Source: Prevotellaceae bacterium UBA1726
GTDB lineage: Bacteria; Bacteroidota; Bacteroidia; Bacteroidales; Bacteroidaceae
DNA: 42,298 nucleotides
Direction of reading: 5' to 3'
NCBI GenBank assembly: GCA_002316005.1
Contig: DCIM01000082.1
Span: forward strand, 3,520-45,817
Shown here: positions 29,390 to 38,132 of the stretch, piece after piece
How positions within the stretch are numbered: position 1 is the stretch's first letter
Layout of the letters: each line of letters opens with the position of its first letter
Program-made: the position numbers and the translations under genes
Notes under the pieces: generated by a model
Databases searched by the model: none
What the model saw: only the letters and a program-made list of their open reading frames with translations
Told to the model about the DNA's origin: nothing

Positions 29390-31189
29390 TTAACTCAGTT
29401 CAAGACCGAACATTTCCACAAGATGTGCAATGTTTGGATCATCGGAGATGAGCTTCTTGAAAAGTTCCGGCTTAGGCATTGCAACCTTTATCTCTGAAGG
29501 AGCCGCCAGCACGAGTTCAAAGTTGAGATTGTTGTTATTGAGATTCTGTCGGAGTGTTGCCTGAATGCGACGCTTCAAAGGGGTAATGAGGTCGAGGAGA
29601 TTCTGATTATCTACAGTTGCCTCTACATTTGGCATCTCCTTCAATTGAGGAAGGATATTCTTCAGTCGTGTGGCGAGTGCTTTCATTTCCGGAATCATCT
29701 GCATGCGGTTGCACATATTCAGCCAAGCCGTTTCAAGACTCTGCTGTGTGAATTCCTCAATGCCGCTTGTTGTGCCTTCGCCAAAGTTGCTGTCGTCAGC
29801 ATTTGACTGAGCGCTATTATTATTCTCACCGGTCTTTTGCATTGCCGAGAAGGTGACACCAAGGTTGCCCAGTTTCAGTTTTGGAATACCCGCTGGGCGT
29901 GCTGTCTGAGTAGTGGATACTGTTGCGGCAGGGGCAACATCAGTCTTAGGCGCTTCAGTTTTTGGAGCACCCGATACGGCAGGTTTAGTCGCAGCCACCT
30001 GTGAAGCTGCATTTGCTGACTGAACCTGGCGTACTATATTCTTGAACAGGGTTTTCAGTCTCTTAGGGCTACGCCCCGAGCCAGCGGCATCGTCCTCTGG
30101 TTGAGTAACCTGAGCCACCTGAATGAGTGTCAGTTCAACCAACAGACGCTTGTTGCTCGAGTTGCGATAGTTCACATCGCACTGGTTGAGTATTCTCAGC
30201 GCCTGATAGAGGAAGACAGGAGGGCATTTCTGAGCCTGCTCCACATAGCGAGCCTTCTGCTGAGCGCTCACTTCGAGGAGTTGCATTGTCTGTGGGTCTT
30301 TTGCCATCATGACATTGCGGATGTGAGAAGCCAGTCCGTTGCAGAGATGACCACCATCAAAACCACGCGACAACACCTTATTTAATAATAGCATCACATC
30401 GCTCACTTTATTCTGGAGTGAGAGGTCCACAATCTGGAAGTAGTTATCCGAGTCCAGTACATTCAGATCCTCAATGGTCTTGTCGTATGTGATGTTGCCC
30501 TGGCAGAAACTTGCCACCTGGTCGAAAATCGACAAAGCATCACGCATACCGCCATCAGCCTTTTCTGCAATGACAGCAAGAGCCTCCTCCTCAAAGGTGA
30601 TGCCCTCTTTCTGGGCAACCATCTTGAGGTGGTTGATGGTATTCTGAACGGTCATTCGCTCGAAGTCGTAGATCTGACAACGCGAAATGATAGTAGGGAG
30701 CAACTTATGCTTTTCTGTTGTTGCGAGGATGAAAACTACATGTGCAGGTGGTTCCTCGAGAGTCTTGAGGAATGCGTTGAAGGCAGCTGCAGAGAGCATA
30801 TGCACCTCGTCGATGATGAACACCTTGTAGCGTCCAACCTGTGGTGGGATGCGAGTCTGCTCCATGAGCGACTTGATGTCCTCAACCGAGTTGTTGCTGG
30901 CTCCATCAAGCTCGAAAATGTTGTATGAACGCTGTTCTTCGAACGAACGGCAACTCTCGCACTGTCCACATGCCTCTCCATCGGCAGTAGGCGACTGGCA
31001 GTTTATTGCTCGTGCGAAGATGCGGGCACAAGTGGTTTTTCCCACTCCGCGAGGTCCGCAGAACAGGTAGGCATGAGCAAGTTTTCCGCTCTTTACGGCA
31101 TTCTTCAAAGTGGTTGTCAGTGCTGACTGACCCACCACAGAGTCGAAGCTCATAGGGCGATACTTGCGGGCTGAAACTATGTATTCCAT
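29390..31189 (-). CDS. dnaX: DNA polymerase III subunit gamma/tau
   Basis: Clamp-loader ATPase of the replisome. The Walker A GPRGVGKT is at residues 45-52, the zinc cysteines are Cys64, 74, 77 and 80, the Walker B IIDEVH is at 125-130, and the SRC motif (TIISRCQ) is near 166-172. After the clamp-loader lid and collar, about residues 365-460 are a low-complexity Ala/Pro/Thr linker. A C-terminal tau-like domain follows (ETAWLNMCNRMQ to the end). I saw no A-rich slippery site at the domain border, so programmed frameshifting is not supported. At 599 aa it is a normal tau length. It is transcribed divergently from the DivIC-like gene. Confidence 0.95.
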   Translation of the reverse strand: MEYIVSARKYRPMSFDSVVGQSALTTTLKNAVKSGKLAHAYLFCGPRGVGKTTCARIFARAINCQSPTADGEACGQCESCRSFEEQRSYNIFELDGASNNSVEDIKSLMEQTRIPPQVGRYKVFIIDEVHMLSAAAFNAFLKTLEEPPAHVVFILATTEKHKLLPTIISRCQIYDFERMTVQNTINHLKMVAQKEGITFEEEALAVIAEKADGGMRDALSIFDQVASFCQGNITYDKTIEDLNVLDSDNYFQIVDLSLQNKVSDVMLLLNKVLSRGFDGGHLCNGLASHIRNVMMAKDPQTMQLLEVSAQQKARYVEQAQKCPPVFLYQALRILNQCDVNYRNSSNKRLLVELTLIQVAQVTQPEDDAAGSGRSPKRLKTLFKNIVRQVQSANAASQVAATKPAVSGAPKTEAPKTDVAPAATVSTTQTARPAGIPKLKLGNLGVTFSAMQKTGENNNSAQSNADDSNFGEGTTSGIEEFTQQSLETAWLNMCNRMQMIPEMKALATRLKNILPQLKEMPNVEATVDNQNLLDLITPLKRRIQATLRQNLNNNNLNFELVLAAPSEIKVAMPKPELFKKLISDDPNIAHLVEMFGLELS

Positions 31190-31212
31190 ACTCGAAAAAA
31201 TGTTTTGTGAGG

Positions 31213-31220
31213 CAAATTTA
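31213..31220 (-). promoter_or_regulatory. Bacteroidota -7 box for dnaX
   Basis: On the minus strand this reads TAAATTTG followed by C, giving a leader of about 15-20 nt. No TTTG -33 box is seen at the right distance. Confidence 0.5.
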
Positions 31221-31272
31221 CGAAAAAATAATGAAACTATTCACTTAAAATATCATAATTATTTTCGCAAAT

Positions 31273-31304
31273 GTTGTTTTCGCTAACTCTTTTTTTTAAT
31301 TTTG
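31273..31304 (+). promoter_or_regulatory. Bacteroidota promoter for the DivIC-like gene
   Basis: TAATTTTG at 31297-31304 is a full -7 match, with GTTG at 31273-31276 as a one-mismatch -33 box at 20-bp spacing. Starting near 31311, it excludes the in-frame ATG at 31271 and supports ATG 31349. Confidence 0.65.
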
Positions 31305-31348
31305 TAATTGAAATCGTACATAGTACATTAATTATCGCGCATTATTAT

Positions 31349-31696
31349 ATGACAAAATTCGAGTCGTTGCTCAATTTTCTGGGGCATTATAAGTATCTTA
31401 TCACTATCGTCGTAGGACTTCTTTTCTTGGGAGTTCTCAGTGAGAGCAGTATGCTCAAACTGATGAAACTCGACATGCAGAAAGAAGATCTACAGGACGA
31501 GATTGAGAAATACGAGAAGCAGAATGCAGAGTCAAAGCGTGAACTCGACGCATTGAAGAGTAATCCGAATGCGGTAGAGAAGGTGGCGCGCGAACGCTAT
31601 TTCATGAAGAAGGACAACGAAGATATCTTTGTCTTCAGCAACGACAAACCAGTGGAATCTTCTTCGGAGAAACCTCAAACAACGGAGGAGGAATAA
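31349..31696 (+). CDS. Septum-formation initiator family protein (FtsB/DivIC-like)
   Basis: 115 aa, starting at ATG 31349 because the promoter at 31273-31304 lies inside the longer frame. There is one membrane helix (about residues 15-32, YLITIVVGLLFLGVL) and then a predicted coiled coil (LDMQKEDLQDEIEKYEKQNAESKRELDAL written in heptads, residues 42-70). The C-terminal motif NAVEKVARERYFMKKDNEDIF is typical of FtsB/DivIC. These bitopic proteins form the FtsQLB-type division complex. The tail is Ser/Glu-rich. Upstream dnaX is divergent. Confidence 0.85.
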   Translation: MTKFESLLNFLGHYKYLITIVVGLLFLGVLSESSMLKLMKLDMQKEDLQDEIEKYEKQNAESKRELDALKSNPNAVEKVARERYFMKKDNEDIFVFSNDKPVESSSEKPQTTEEE

Positions 31697-31746
31697 TTGC
31701 CTCTGTAGGTACCTCTTAATAAGGACCATTAAAAAATCAATAGAAT

Positions 31747-32223
31747 ATGGAATTACAAAATAAGAGTTTCAGGGAATTATCAGCAGTGGAATCATTGGTA
31801 ATGCTTTTGGGCAGTGTGCTGATGGTGATAGGCATTGGATGCTTTGTGTTCATGTTCCATCAGAAGATTGCCGGTTTTGTGTTCTTCACCGGAGCAGTGC
31901 TATTTGCTGTTCAGTGCCTTCAGGGCTATCGCGGTAAGGACATCACCCTCCGCCGTCTCAAGAACATCATGAATCTTGCCAATCTGCTATTTATTTTTGC
32001 AGGAGTGCTGATGATTGACACGGCAATGACAAATGCGGTAATTGCTGACCCGACAGGTGGTCATCACCGTTTCTTGAGTAATATGTTCACTAACTGGGAA
32101 ACATACATACAATGTGTCTACAACAAGTGGCTCGTATTGCTTCTCATTGCAGTGGTCCTTGAACTCTACACGACACACCGAATTTCGCGTGAGTTGGCAA
32201 AAAATCACCAAAAGGTAGATTAA
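31747..32223 (+). CDS. Small four-helix membrane protein, unknown function
   Basis: 158 aa with four hydrophobic segments: about residues 18-36 (LVMLLGSVLMVIGIGCFVF), 42-58, 77-92 (ANLLFIFAGVLMIDTA) and 128-142 (WLVLLLIAVVLEL). A basic loop (YRGKDITLRRLKN) lies between helices 2 and 3, so it should be cytoplasmic. The family is not one I can name, though similar small proteins occur after the DivIC-like gene in Bacteroidales as far as I recall. It starts 50 bp after that gene and probably shares its transcript. Confidence 0.7.
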   Translation: MELQNKSFRELSAVESLVMLLGSVLMVIGIGCFVFMFHQKIAGFVFFTGAVLFAVQCLQGYRGKDITLRRLKNIMNLANLLFIFAGVLMIDTAMTNAVIADPTGGHHRFLSNMFTNWETYIQCVYNKWLVLLLIAVVLELYTTHRISRELAKNHQKVD

Positions 32224-32277
32224 GGAAACAAAAAAAATACTAAATCCTTGCACTAATCATTAAATTCATTAAAATTT

Positions 32278-32309
32278 TTTCGGCAGTTCAGGACTACATA
32301 GTACCTTTG
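32278..32309 (+). promoter_or_regulatory. Bacteroidota promoter for the DUF4369 lipoprotein gene
   Basis: TACCTTTG at 32302-32309 is a full -7 match, with TTTC at 32278-32281 at 20-bp spacing. Initiation near 32316 selects ATG 32328 over the in-frame start at 32307. Confidence 0.6.
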
Positions 32310-32327
32310 TTGACAAATAAAGCTTAT

Positions 32328-33128
32328 ATGAAGAAATTTTCAGCGATCATACTAACCATTGGAGCATTTTTCGCTCTTACCTCGTGCATGGGCTCTTATA
32401 ACATCCAGGGTTCATCAAATGTGTCAACCCTTGATGGACGCATGCTCTATCTGAAGGTTCTCAAGAACAATGAATTCAAGAACATTGATTCTTGCGATGT
32501 CGTACACGGACAGTTCCACTTCCATGGTGCGCTCGATAGCATTCGCATGGCAAACATCTTCATGGAAGATGAGCAACTCATGCCTATCGTTCTTGAGTCA
32601 GGCGACATCAATGTGAAGGTTGACGACACACAGATGATTGCTGCTGGCACACCGCTTAACGAGAAACTCTTCGCATTCCTTGAACATTACAATAAGATTC
32701 TGGGTGAGCAGAACGACCTCGTTCATCGCCATGACCAGGCCATTATGGACGGTAGCGACATGAATATGGTAATCCGTCAGCTTCAGGACGACGAACTTCG
32801 CCTCACTGCTCAGCAGGATTCGCTTGTTACTTCGTTCGTGACACAAAACTATGACAATGTACTCGGTGCAGGTGTGTTCTTCCTCGTTACAATCGGCTAT
32901 CAGTATCCAGAGCTCACTCCTTGGATTGAGGATATCATGAGCAAGGCAACAGATAACTTCAAGAACGACCCTTATGTGAAGGACTACTATGCCAAGGCAC
33001 AAGAGAATCAGCAGATTATGAATGGTCTTCGCGACATCCCTGCAACATCTGTTCCTGCATATCAGCCAGCACCAAACAACGCAATCGCTGCTCCTACTCC
33101 AAACGAGATGGCAAAACCTGCGAAGTAA
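32328..33128 (+). CDS. DUF4369-type lipoprotein
   Basis: 266 aa. The lipoprotein signal MKKFSAIILTIGAFFALTSC ends at Cys20. Residues 28-115 have the DUF4369 pattern (LDGRMLYLKVLKNNEFKNID, GQFHFHGALDS, MPIVLESGDINVKVDD). In many Bacteroidota proteins this domain precedes a thioredoxin-like domain, but here no CxxC is present and the rest is helical. The C-terminal tail is Pro/Ala/Asn-rich. It is probably a periplasm-facing membrane-anchored protein of unknown role. Confidence 0.8.
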   Translation: MKKFSAIILTIGAFFALTSCMGSYNIQGSSNVSTLDGRMLYLKVLKNNEFKNIDSCDVVHGQFHFHGALDSIRMANIFMEDEQLMPIVLESGDINVKVDDTQMIAAGTPLNEKLFAFLEHYNKILGEQNDLVHRHDQAIMDGSDMNMVIRQLQDDELRLTAQQDSLVTSFVTQNYDNVLGAGVFFLVTIGYQYPELTPWIEDIMSKATDNFKNDPYVKDYYAKAQENQQIMNGLRDIPATSVPAYQPAPNNAIAAPTPNEMAKPAK

Positions 33129-33224
33129 TATCTTTGCTATTGTCATTACCTCCCAAGAGAGGAACCTTTGCTTGACTTTCTAATGTTTCCTGTGGCATAA
33201 TCTCAGGAGAAAACACAAGATACA

Positions 33225-34589
33225 ATGAAAACATTAATCTTCGGCGGAACGATAGTCAATGAGGGACGCCAGTTCGCTGGTTCGCTCATACTTGACAACG
33301 ACCGTATCGCAGACATTATAGAATCAACAGAGACACCCCGTGGCAACTTCGACACAATCGTTGATGCCACGGGGTGTTGCGTTCTACCTGGTGTAATCGA
33401 CTCTCATGTGCATTTCCGTGAACCGGGACTGACGCATAAGGCCGATATCTTATCAGAGAGTCGTGCAGCAGCCTATGGAGGTGTCACAACCTACTTTGAG
33501 ATGCCGAACACCAAACCGCAGACAACATCTGCTGAGGCTCTGGAGGAGAAGTTCCTGTTGGCAAGGGAGAAGAGTCATGTCAACTATTCCTTCTTCCCTG
33601 GTGCTACCAACGACAACGAGGAATTCCTCCGTCAACTTGACCCGCATCGTGTGCCTGGAATAAAACTCTTCATGGGTTCTTCTACAGGTAATATGCTCGT
33701 AGAGAAGCGTGAGGCGCTGCATCGAATCTTTGCCATTGCTGCTGAAAAGGAACTTGTGGTGATGGCTCATTGTGAGGATACTACCATCATCAATGAGAAC
33801 ATGAAGTCTGTCTGTGAACGTTTGAAAACAGACGATCCGGATGTGAAATATCATCCTTATATTCGTTCGGCAGAAGCTTGCTACGAGTCGACGCGACTTG
33901 GAGTGGAAATGGCAATTGAACATCATACTCGCTTCCATGTGGCCCATCTGACCACAGAGAAGGAGATAGGCCTTATTGTAGAGGGTGCTGCCTTGGGTGG
34001 CTATCGCGACAACGGTATGGCAAATGTCACCGCTGAGGTTTGTGTGCCACATCTGCTCTTCTCAATGAGCGATATGGACTCTCTTGGTGCACGCATAAAA
34101 TGCAATCCTGCAGTGAAATCTATCCTCGACCGTGAGGCTTTGCGCAAAGAACTGAATAATCTCTTTGTCCGTACAGTCTCAACTGACCATGCTCCTCATA
34201 CTCTTGAGGAGAAACAGGGAGGGGCAGCGCGTGCTATGTCGGGTATGCCAATGATTCAGTTCTCTCTGCCAGCAATGCTTAGCCTCGCCGATGAAGATGT
34301 GCTCCCATTGACACAGGTCGTTCAACTGATGTGCCACAATCAGGCACGATTGTTCTCGCTTGCCGAACGAGGATATCTGCGCCAAGGCTATAAGGCTGAT
34401 ATCACAATAGTAAAGCACGAACCATGGATTGTCACAAAGGAGGCTGTTCAGAGCAAGTGTGGTTGGAGTCCTCTCGAAGGTCGTGAACTGAAATGGCGTG
34501 TAGCGCAGACCATCTGCAACGGACACCTTATTTATAATAATGGGGAATTCGACGAAGCAAGTCGCGGTGAGGAAGTGAGATTTAATTAA
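33225..34589 (+). CDS. pyrC: Dihydroorotase
   Basis: Cyclises N-carbamoyl-aspartate to dihydroorotate in pyrimidine synthesis. The metal motif HVHFREPG lies near residues 61-68, with the type-I signature (GVIDSHVHFREPGLTHKADI). Further metal or substrate residues are the lysine of GIKLFMGSSTGN, the His of MAHCED, the His of FHVAHLTT and the Asp of STDHAPHT. At 454 aa it is of the long class I type. It starts 96 bp after the lipoprotein gene and heads a run with the MetH-activation, plsC-like and DUF5009 genes. A TATCTTTG -7-like box at 33129-33136 may drive it. Confidence 0.94.
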   Translation: MKTLIFGGTIVNEGRQFAGSLILDNDRIADIIESTETPRGNFDTIVDATGCCVLPGVIDSHVHFREPGLTHKADILSESRAAAYGGVTTYFEMPNTKPQTTSAEALEEKFLLAREKSHVNYSFFPGATNDNEEFLRQLDPHRVPGIKLFMGSSTGNMLVEKREALHRIFAIAAEKELVVMAHCEDTTIINENMKSVCERLKTDDPDVKYHPYIRSAEACYESTRLGVEMAIEHHTRFHVAHLTTEKEIGLIVEGAALGGYRDNGMANVTAEVCVPHLLFSMSDMDSLGARIKCNPAVKSILDREALRKELNNLFVRTVSTDHAPHTLEEKQGGAARAMSGMPMIQFSLPAMLSLADEDVLPLTQVVQLMCHNQARLFSLAERGYLRQGYKADITIVKHEPWIVTKEAVQSKCGWSPLEGRELKWRVAQTICNGHLIYNNGEFDEASRGEEVRFN

Positions 34590-34598
34590 ACCTGAAAC

Positions 34599-35357
34599 TT
34601 GGAACTTGAAACAAGGAAATTGAAACTCTCATACACCATATCCGAATTACGACCGCTCATCAGTTGGCAGTATTTCTATTATGCTTGGGGTGTGGCGGGC
34701 AAACCTGAAGCCGACCATGAGTCGTTGCGTCAGGATGCTGAGGATATGCTCGATGAGTGGGAGGGTATATATCGTACAAGGGCCATGCTCGTTCGCCTTC
34801 CAGCCAATAGCGATGGTGATGACATCCTTGTGGGCAAGAATCTCGAGGTGCGCATTCCGATGCTCCGCCAACAGCGTACCGACAAACCGGGTGAACCTCT
34901 TCTCTCGCTTGCTGATTTCATTCGTCCTCTGTCGCAAGGAATACGCGATGAGATAGGTGTGTTCTGCACAACAATGGATTCCGACATTGAGACGCGTTAT
35001 GCTGAAGATCCATATCTTCGTATGCTTTCAATGACGCTTGCCGACCGACTGGCTGAGGCTACAGCAGAAAAACTCAATACTGAAATGCCGGGAATCCGCC
35101 CTGCTGTAGGCTATCCGGTAATGCCGGATATGAGTATAAATTTCATCCTTGACGGAATACTCAATATGAAGCAGATTGGCATCTCCCTGACTGAATCAGG
35201 AATGATGCAACCGCATTCGTCTATATCCGGACTAATCTTTACACATCCTGTTGCCCGATACTTCAATGTCGGACCGATAGGAGAAGACCAACTCAATGAC
35301 TATGCCCGCAGGCGTGGGTTTACAATAGAAAAAATGAACCGTTTCATAAAACCGTAG
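34599..35357 (+). CDS. Standalone vitamin B12-dependent methionine synthase activation-domain protein
   Basis: 252 aa similar to the C-terminal AdoMet-binding reactivation domain of MetH. The key stretch GIRPAVGYPVMPD (about residues 168-180) matches the MetH motif RPAxGYPxxPDH, though the usual His after PD is Met here. LTESGMMQPHSSISGLIFTHP and ARYFNVGPIGEDQLNDYARR follow the MetH ending closely. In MetH this domain re-methylates oxidised cobalamin using AdoMet and flavodoxin; here it is separate, so it should act in trans on a MetH lacking it. No ATG fits: the start is TTG at 34599 or TTG at 34620. It begins 9 bp after pyrC. Confidence 0.88.
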   Translation: MELETRKLKLSYTISELRPLISWQYFYYAWGVAGKPEADHESLRQDAEDMLDEWEGIYRTRAMLVRLPANSDGDDILVGKNLEVRIPMLRQQRTDKPGEPLLSLADFIRPLSQGIRDEIGVFCTTMDSDIETRYAEDPYLRMLSMTLADRLAEATAEKLNTEMPGIRPAVGYPVMPDMSINFILDGILNMKQIGISLTESGMMQPHSSISGLIFTHPVARYFNVGPIGEDQLNDYARRRGFTIEKMNRFIKP

Positions 35358-35364
35358 AAGAGAG

Positions 35365-36093
35365 ATGCTGAAATTTCTTTACCGTATATATCAGGTGCTA
35401 ATAGCATTGCCGATAGGATTGTCTGCAACAATCCTTACTGCAGTGACAACAACAATAGGTTGCTCCCTTGGCGGAAAGCGAATATGGGGGTATTATCCTG
35501 GCCGTTGGTGGTCGTGGTTGCTCGTAAGATTATTCTTCCTGCCAGTATCAGTCGAAGGACGCGAGAATCTCAACCCCAAGCAGAGTTATGTGTTTTGTCC
35601 TAACCATCAGGGAGCATTCGACATTTTTCTTGTCTATGGTTTTCTTCATCGCAACTTCCGTTGGATGCTGAAGGAGTCACTTCGCAACATCCCTCTTGTG
35701 GGAAAGGCTTGCGAGGCTGCAGGATTCATCTTTATTGACAATCATAGTCCAAAGAAGATTCAACATAGTTATGATGAGGCCCGTAAGGTTCTTCGTGGAG
35801 GAATGTCTATGGTGGTATTTCCAGAGGGTCGCCGTACTTTCACAGGTGAGATGAGCCCTTACAAGCGTGGTGCTTTCATGCTTGCCGACGAATTGCAGTT
35901 GCCAGTGGTTCCAATCACCATTGAGGGTTCGTTTGAGGTGATGCCACGAACACGCGACTTCCATTTTGTCAATTGGCATCCTCTCCGTCTTGTCATTCAT
36001 AAACCGATTTCTCCAATTGGACGAGGTGCTGAGAATATCAATTATCTTCTTGAGCATTCCCTCGAAGCAACGAAGTCTGGTTTCTCGAAATAA
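35365..36093 (+). CDS. plsC: 1-Acyl-sn-glycerol-3-phosphate acyltransferase (PlsC family)
   Basis: 242-aa membrane-associated acyltransferase. The catalytic NHxxxxD box is CPNHQGAFD (about residues 73-81). The acyl-acceptor motif is FPEGRRTF (about 152-159), followed by FKRG-like YKRGAFMLA and a VPITI strand. Two N-terminal hydrophobic segments (LPIGLSATILTAVTT and WLLVRLFFLPVSV) anchor it to the inner membrane. It makes phosphatidic acid, or acylates a related lysolipid. It lies 7 bp after the MetH-activation gene, in the same run. Confidence 0.9.
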   Translation: MLKFLYRIYQVLIALPIGLSATILTAVTTTIGCSLGGKRIWGYYPGRWWSWLLVRLFFLPVSVEGRENLNPKQSYVFCPNHQGAFDIFLVYGFLHRNFRWMLKESLRNIPLVGKACEAAGFIFIDNHSPKKIQHSYDEARKVLRGGMSMVVFPEGRRTFTGEMSPYKRGAFMLADELQLPVVPITIEGSFEVMPRTRDFHFVNWHPLRLVIHKPISPIGRGAENINYLLEHSLEATKSGFSK

Positions 36094-36114
36094 CGTGATT
36101 CATCCTAAAGTTCT

Positions 36115-37218
36115 ATGCCATCTCGCCTTCAATCTCTTGATATCTTGCGTGGACTGACTTTGTTCATGCTTGTGTTCTTTGGTCCTGTTGTAAGTCATCT
36201 ACTTCAAACAATAGGAGCAGAATGGTGTAATCCTATTCTCTACCAACTCGACCATGAACCATGGGAGGGATTCCGTCTTTGGGACCTCCTCATGCCATTG
36301 TTTCTCTTTATGGCGGGCACATCAATGCCGTTCTCTTTTGAAAAGTATCGTGACAAGAAGGGGCGTGAGGGTATCTGGTTCCGTATCTTCCGCCGAGTAC
36401 TTCTTCTTTTTATAATAGGAATGATGGTCCAGGGTAACCTTCTCGGGCTTGATCCAAAGCATATCTATTTCTACACTAACACCCTTCAGGCTATAGCCTG
36501 TGGATATCTCATTGCTGCCGTTATTCTTCTCAACTTCCGCCAGATTCGTTGGCAGATAATATGCACTATTGCATTACTCGTAGTCTATTCCATCCCAATG
36601 GCTATTTGTGGAGATTATACTCCTGATGGCAACTTCTGCGAATGGTTGGACAGGGTGGTGATGGGGCGTTTCCGTGATGGTGTTGATTGGGACGAGAATG
36701 GGGTATGGCATTTTTCGGAAACCTATCGTTACACATGGATTTGGAGTAGCATCACCTTTGGCGCAACCGTTATGCTTGGTTGTCTTTCAGGAGAGTGGAT
36801 TCGCAAAGCAAGTGGCAAGAAGACGGCCTTGGGAATTATGCTTACAGGTGTCTTGCTTGTAGGTGTAGCATTGGTATATGCTCATTTTGAACCTGTCATC
36901 AAGCATATCTGGACAAGTAGTATGGTGTTGCTTGCAGGTGGTTTCAGTATGATTCTTCTGGGTCTTTTCCATTACATCTTCGATTGCTTGGGAGTGTCGC
37001 GTGGTGTTACTTTCCTGAAGGTTTACGGCATGAATTCCATTGTCGCCTACTTCCTTGGCGAAACGGTAAACTTCCGTTCTGTTGTCAACTCTCTCTGCTA
37101 TGGATTGCGCCAGTATATGGGCGATTTCTATGATGTTTGGACCACATTCGGTAATTTCTTCATTGTCTTCCTCATTCTCTTGGCAATGTATCGCCTTCGT
37201 ATCTTCCTGAAGGTCTGA
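36115..37218 (+). CDS. DUF5009 / heparan-acetyltransferase-like multipass membrane protein
   Basis: 367 aa with about ten membrane helices. The opening RLQSLDILRGLTLFMLVF and the LWDLLMPLFLFMAGTSMPFS segment match the family that includes HGSNAT and NagX-like acyltransferases (DUF5009). Members are thought to move acetyl groups across the membrane to glycans; a family-typical His is not clearly placed here. It follows the plsC-like gene by 21 bp. Substrate unknown. Confidence 0.8.
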   Translation: MPSRLQSLDILRGLTLFMLVFFGPVVSHLLQTIGAEWCNPILYQLDHEPWEGFRLWDLLMPLFLFMAGTSMPFSFEKYRDKKGREGIWFRIFRRVLLLFIIGMMVQGNLLGLDPKHIYFYTNTLQAIACGYLIAAVILLNFRQIRWQIICTIALLVVYSIPMAICGDYTPDGNFCEWLDRVVMGRFRDGVDWDENGVWHFSETYRYTWIWSSITFGATVMLGCLSGEWIRKASGKKTALGIMLTGVLLVGVALVYAHFEPVIKHIWTSSMVLLAGGFSMILLGLFHYIFDCLGVSRGVTFLKVYGMNSIVAYFLGETVNFRSVVNSLCYGLRQYMGDFYDVWTTFGNFFIVFLILLAMYRLRIFLKV

Positions 37219-37295
37219 TGGTAGTAAAGTGTACTTTTAATCTTAACATTTCATAATTCTTGAACAACATCTGTCCGCTGTTCAACGAAAATTAT

Positions 37296-37303
37296 TATAT
37301 TTG
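37296..37303 (+). promoter_or_regulatory. Bacteroidota -7 box for the GT2 gene
   Basis: TATATTTG followed by C, a full match in the 158-bp gap after the DUF5009 gene. No clear -33 TTTG. The predicted leader is about 65 nt. Confidence 0.5.
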
Positions 37304-37376
37304 CAACAAATATAAAAGGACGAAATAAGACGATGTTTTTCCCATCTGATTGCGTCCTATACAAAAATAATGGCTT

Positions 37377-38120
37377 ATGTCTGATAGCATTGTAATTATT
37401 CCTACTTATAACGAGAAGGAAAACATTGAGAAAATCATCCGTGCAGTCTTTGGATTGCAGAAGGAGTTCCATATCCTTGTCATTGATGATGGTAGTCCTG
37501 ACGGTACTGCAGCAATAGTGCAGAATCTCATCGATACGGAATTTGCCAACCGTCTCTATCTCGTGGAGCGTAGCGGAAAACTCGGTCTTGGTACGGCTTA
37601 TATCTGTGGTTTCAAGTGGGCTCTTGAACGTGAATACGAGTACATCTTTGAGATGGATGCCGACTTCAGCCACGATCCTAACGACCTCCCTCGCCTCTAT
37701 TCTGCTTGTCATGATGACGGTTATGATGTGGCCATAGGCTCGCGTTATGTAACTGGCGTTAATGTTGTCAACTGGCCTATCGGCCGTGTTCTTATGTCTT
37801 ACTTTGCTTCAAAGTATGTACGCCTTGTCACAGGTTTTAAGGTTCACGACACAACAGCGGGATTCAAGTGCTACAAGCGCCGTGTGCTGAAAACAATCGA
37901 ACTTGACAAGATTCGTTTCAAGGGCTATGCCTTCCAGATTGAGATGAAGTACACCGCTTATAAGATTGGATTCAAAATCAAGGAGGTGAGTGTCATCTTT
38001 GTCAATCGCCGTGAAGGAACAAGCAAGATGTCGGGCGGCATCTTCGGTGAAGCCTTCTTCGGAGTTATGCGTCTACGCCTTGACGGCTGGACGAGAAAAT
38101 ATCCACAACCAGTAGAATAA
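37377..38120 (+). CDS. Polyprenol-phosphate mannosyltransferase-like GT2 glycosyltransferase
   Basis: 247 aa, GT-A fold family 2. IVIIPTYNEKENIEKI opens the domain, VIDDGSPDGTA is the nucleotide-sugar segment, and EMDADFSHDP carries the metal-binding DAD. GSRYVTG and the TAGFKCYKR and GYAFQIEMKY motifs are typical of dolichol-phosphate mannose synthases. There is no C-terminal membrane region, so this is the soluble type. It would load a sugar onto a polyprenyl phosphate for transfer in the periplasm, for example in protein O-glycosylation. The sugar is inferred from the family. Confidence 0.88.
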   Translation: MSDSIVIIPTYNEKENIEKIIRAVFGLQKEFHILVIDDGSPDGTAAIVQNLIDTEFANRLYLVERSGKLGLGTAYICGFKWALEREYEYIFEMDADFSHDPNDLPRLYSACHDDGYDVAIGSRYVTGVNVVNWPIGRVLMSYFASKYVRLVTGFKVHDTTAGFKCYKRRVLKTIELDKIRFKGYAFQIEMKYTAYKIGFKIKEVSVIFVNRREGTSKMSGGIFGEAFFGVMRLRLDGWTRKYPQPVE

Positions 38121-38132
38121 ATATCTGCCCGA

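Noticed and set aside
29390..31189. Programmed frameshift in dnaX to make gamma
   Set aside because: No A-rich slippery heptamer with a following hairpin was seen near the end of the ATPase core.
31271..31348. Longer N-terminus for the DivIC-like protein
   Set aside because: The promoter -7 box at 31297-31304 lies inside it, so the transcript cannot include that start.
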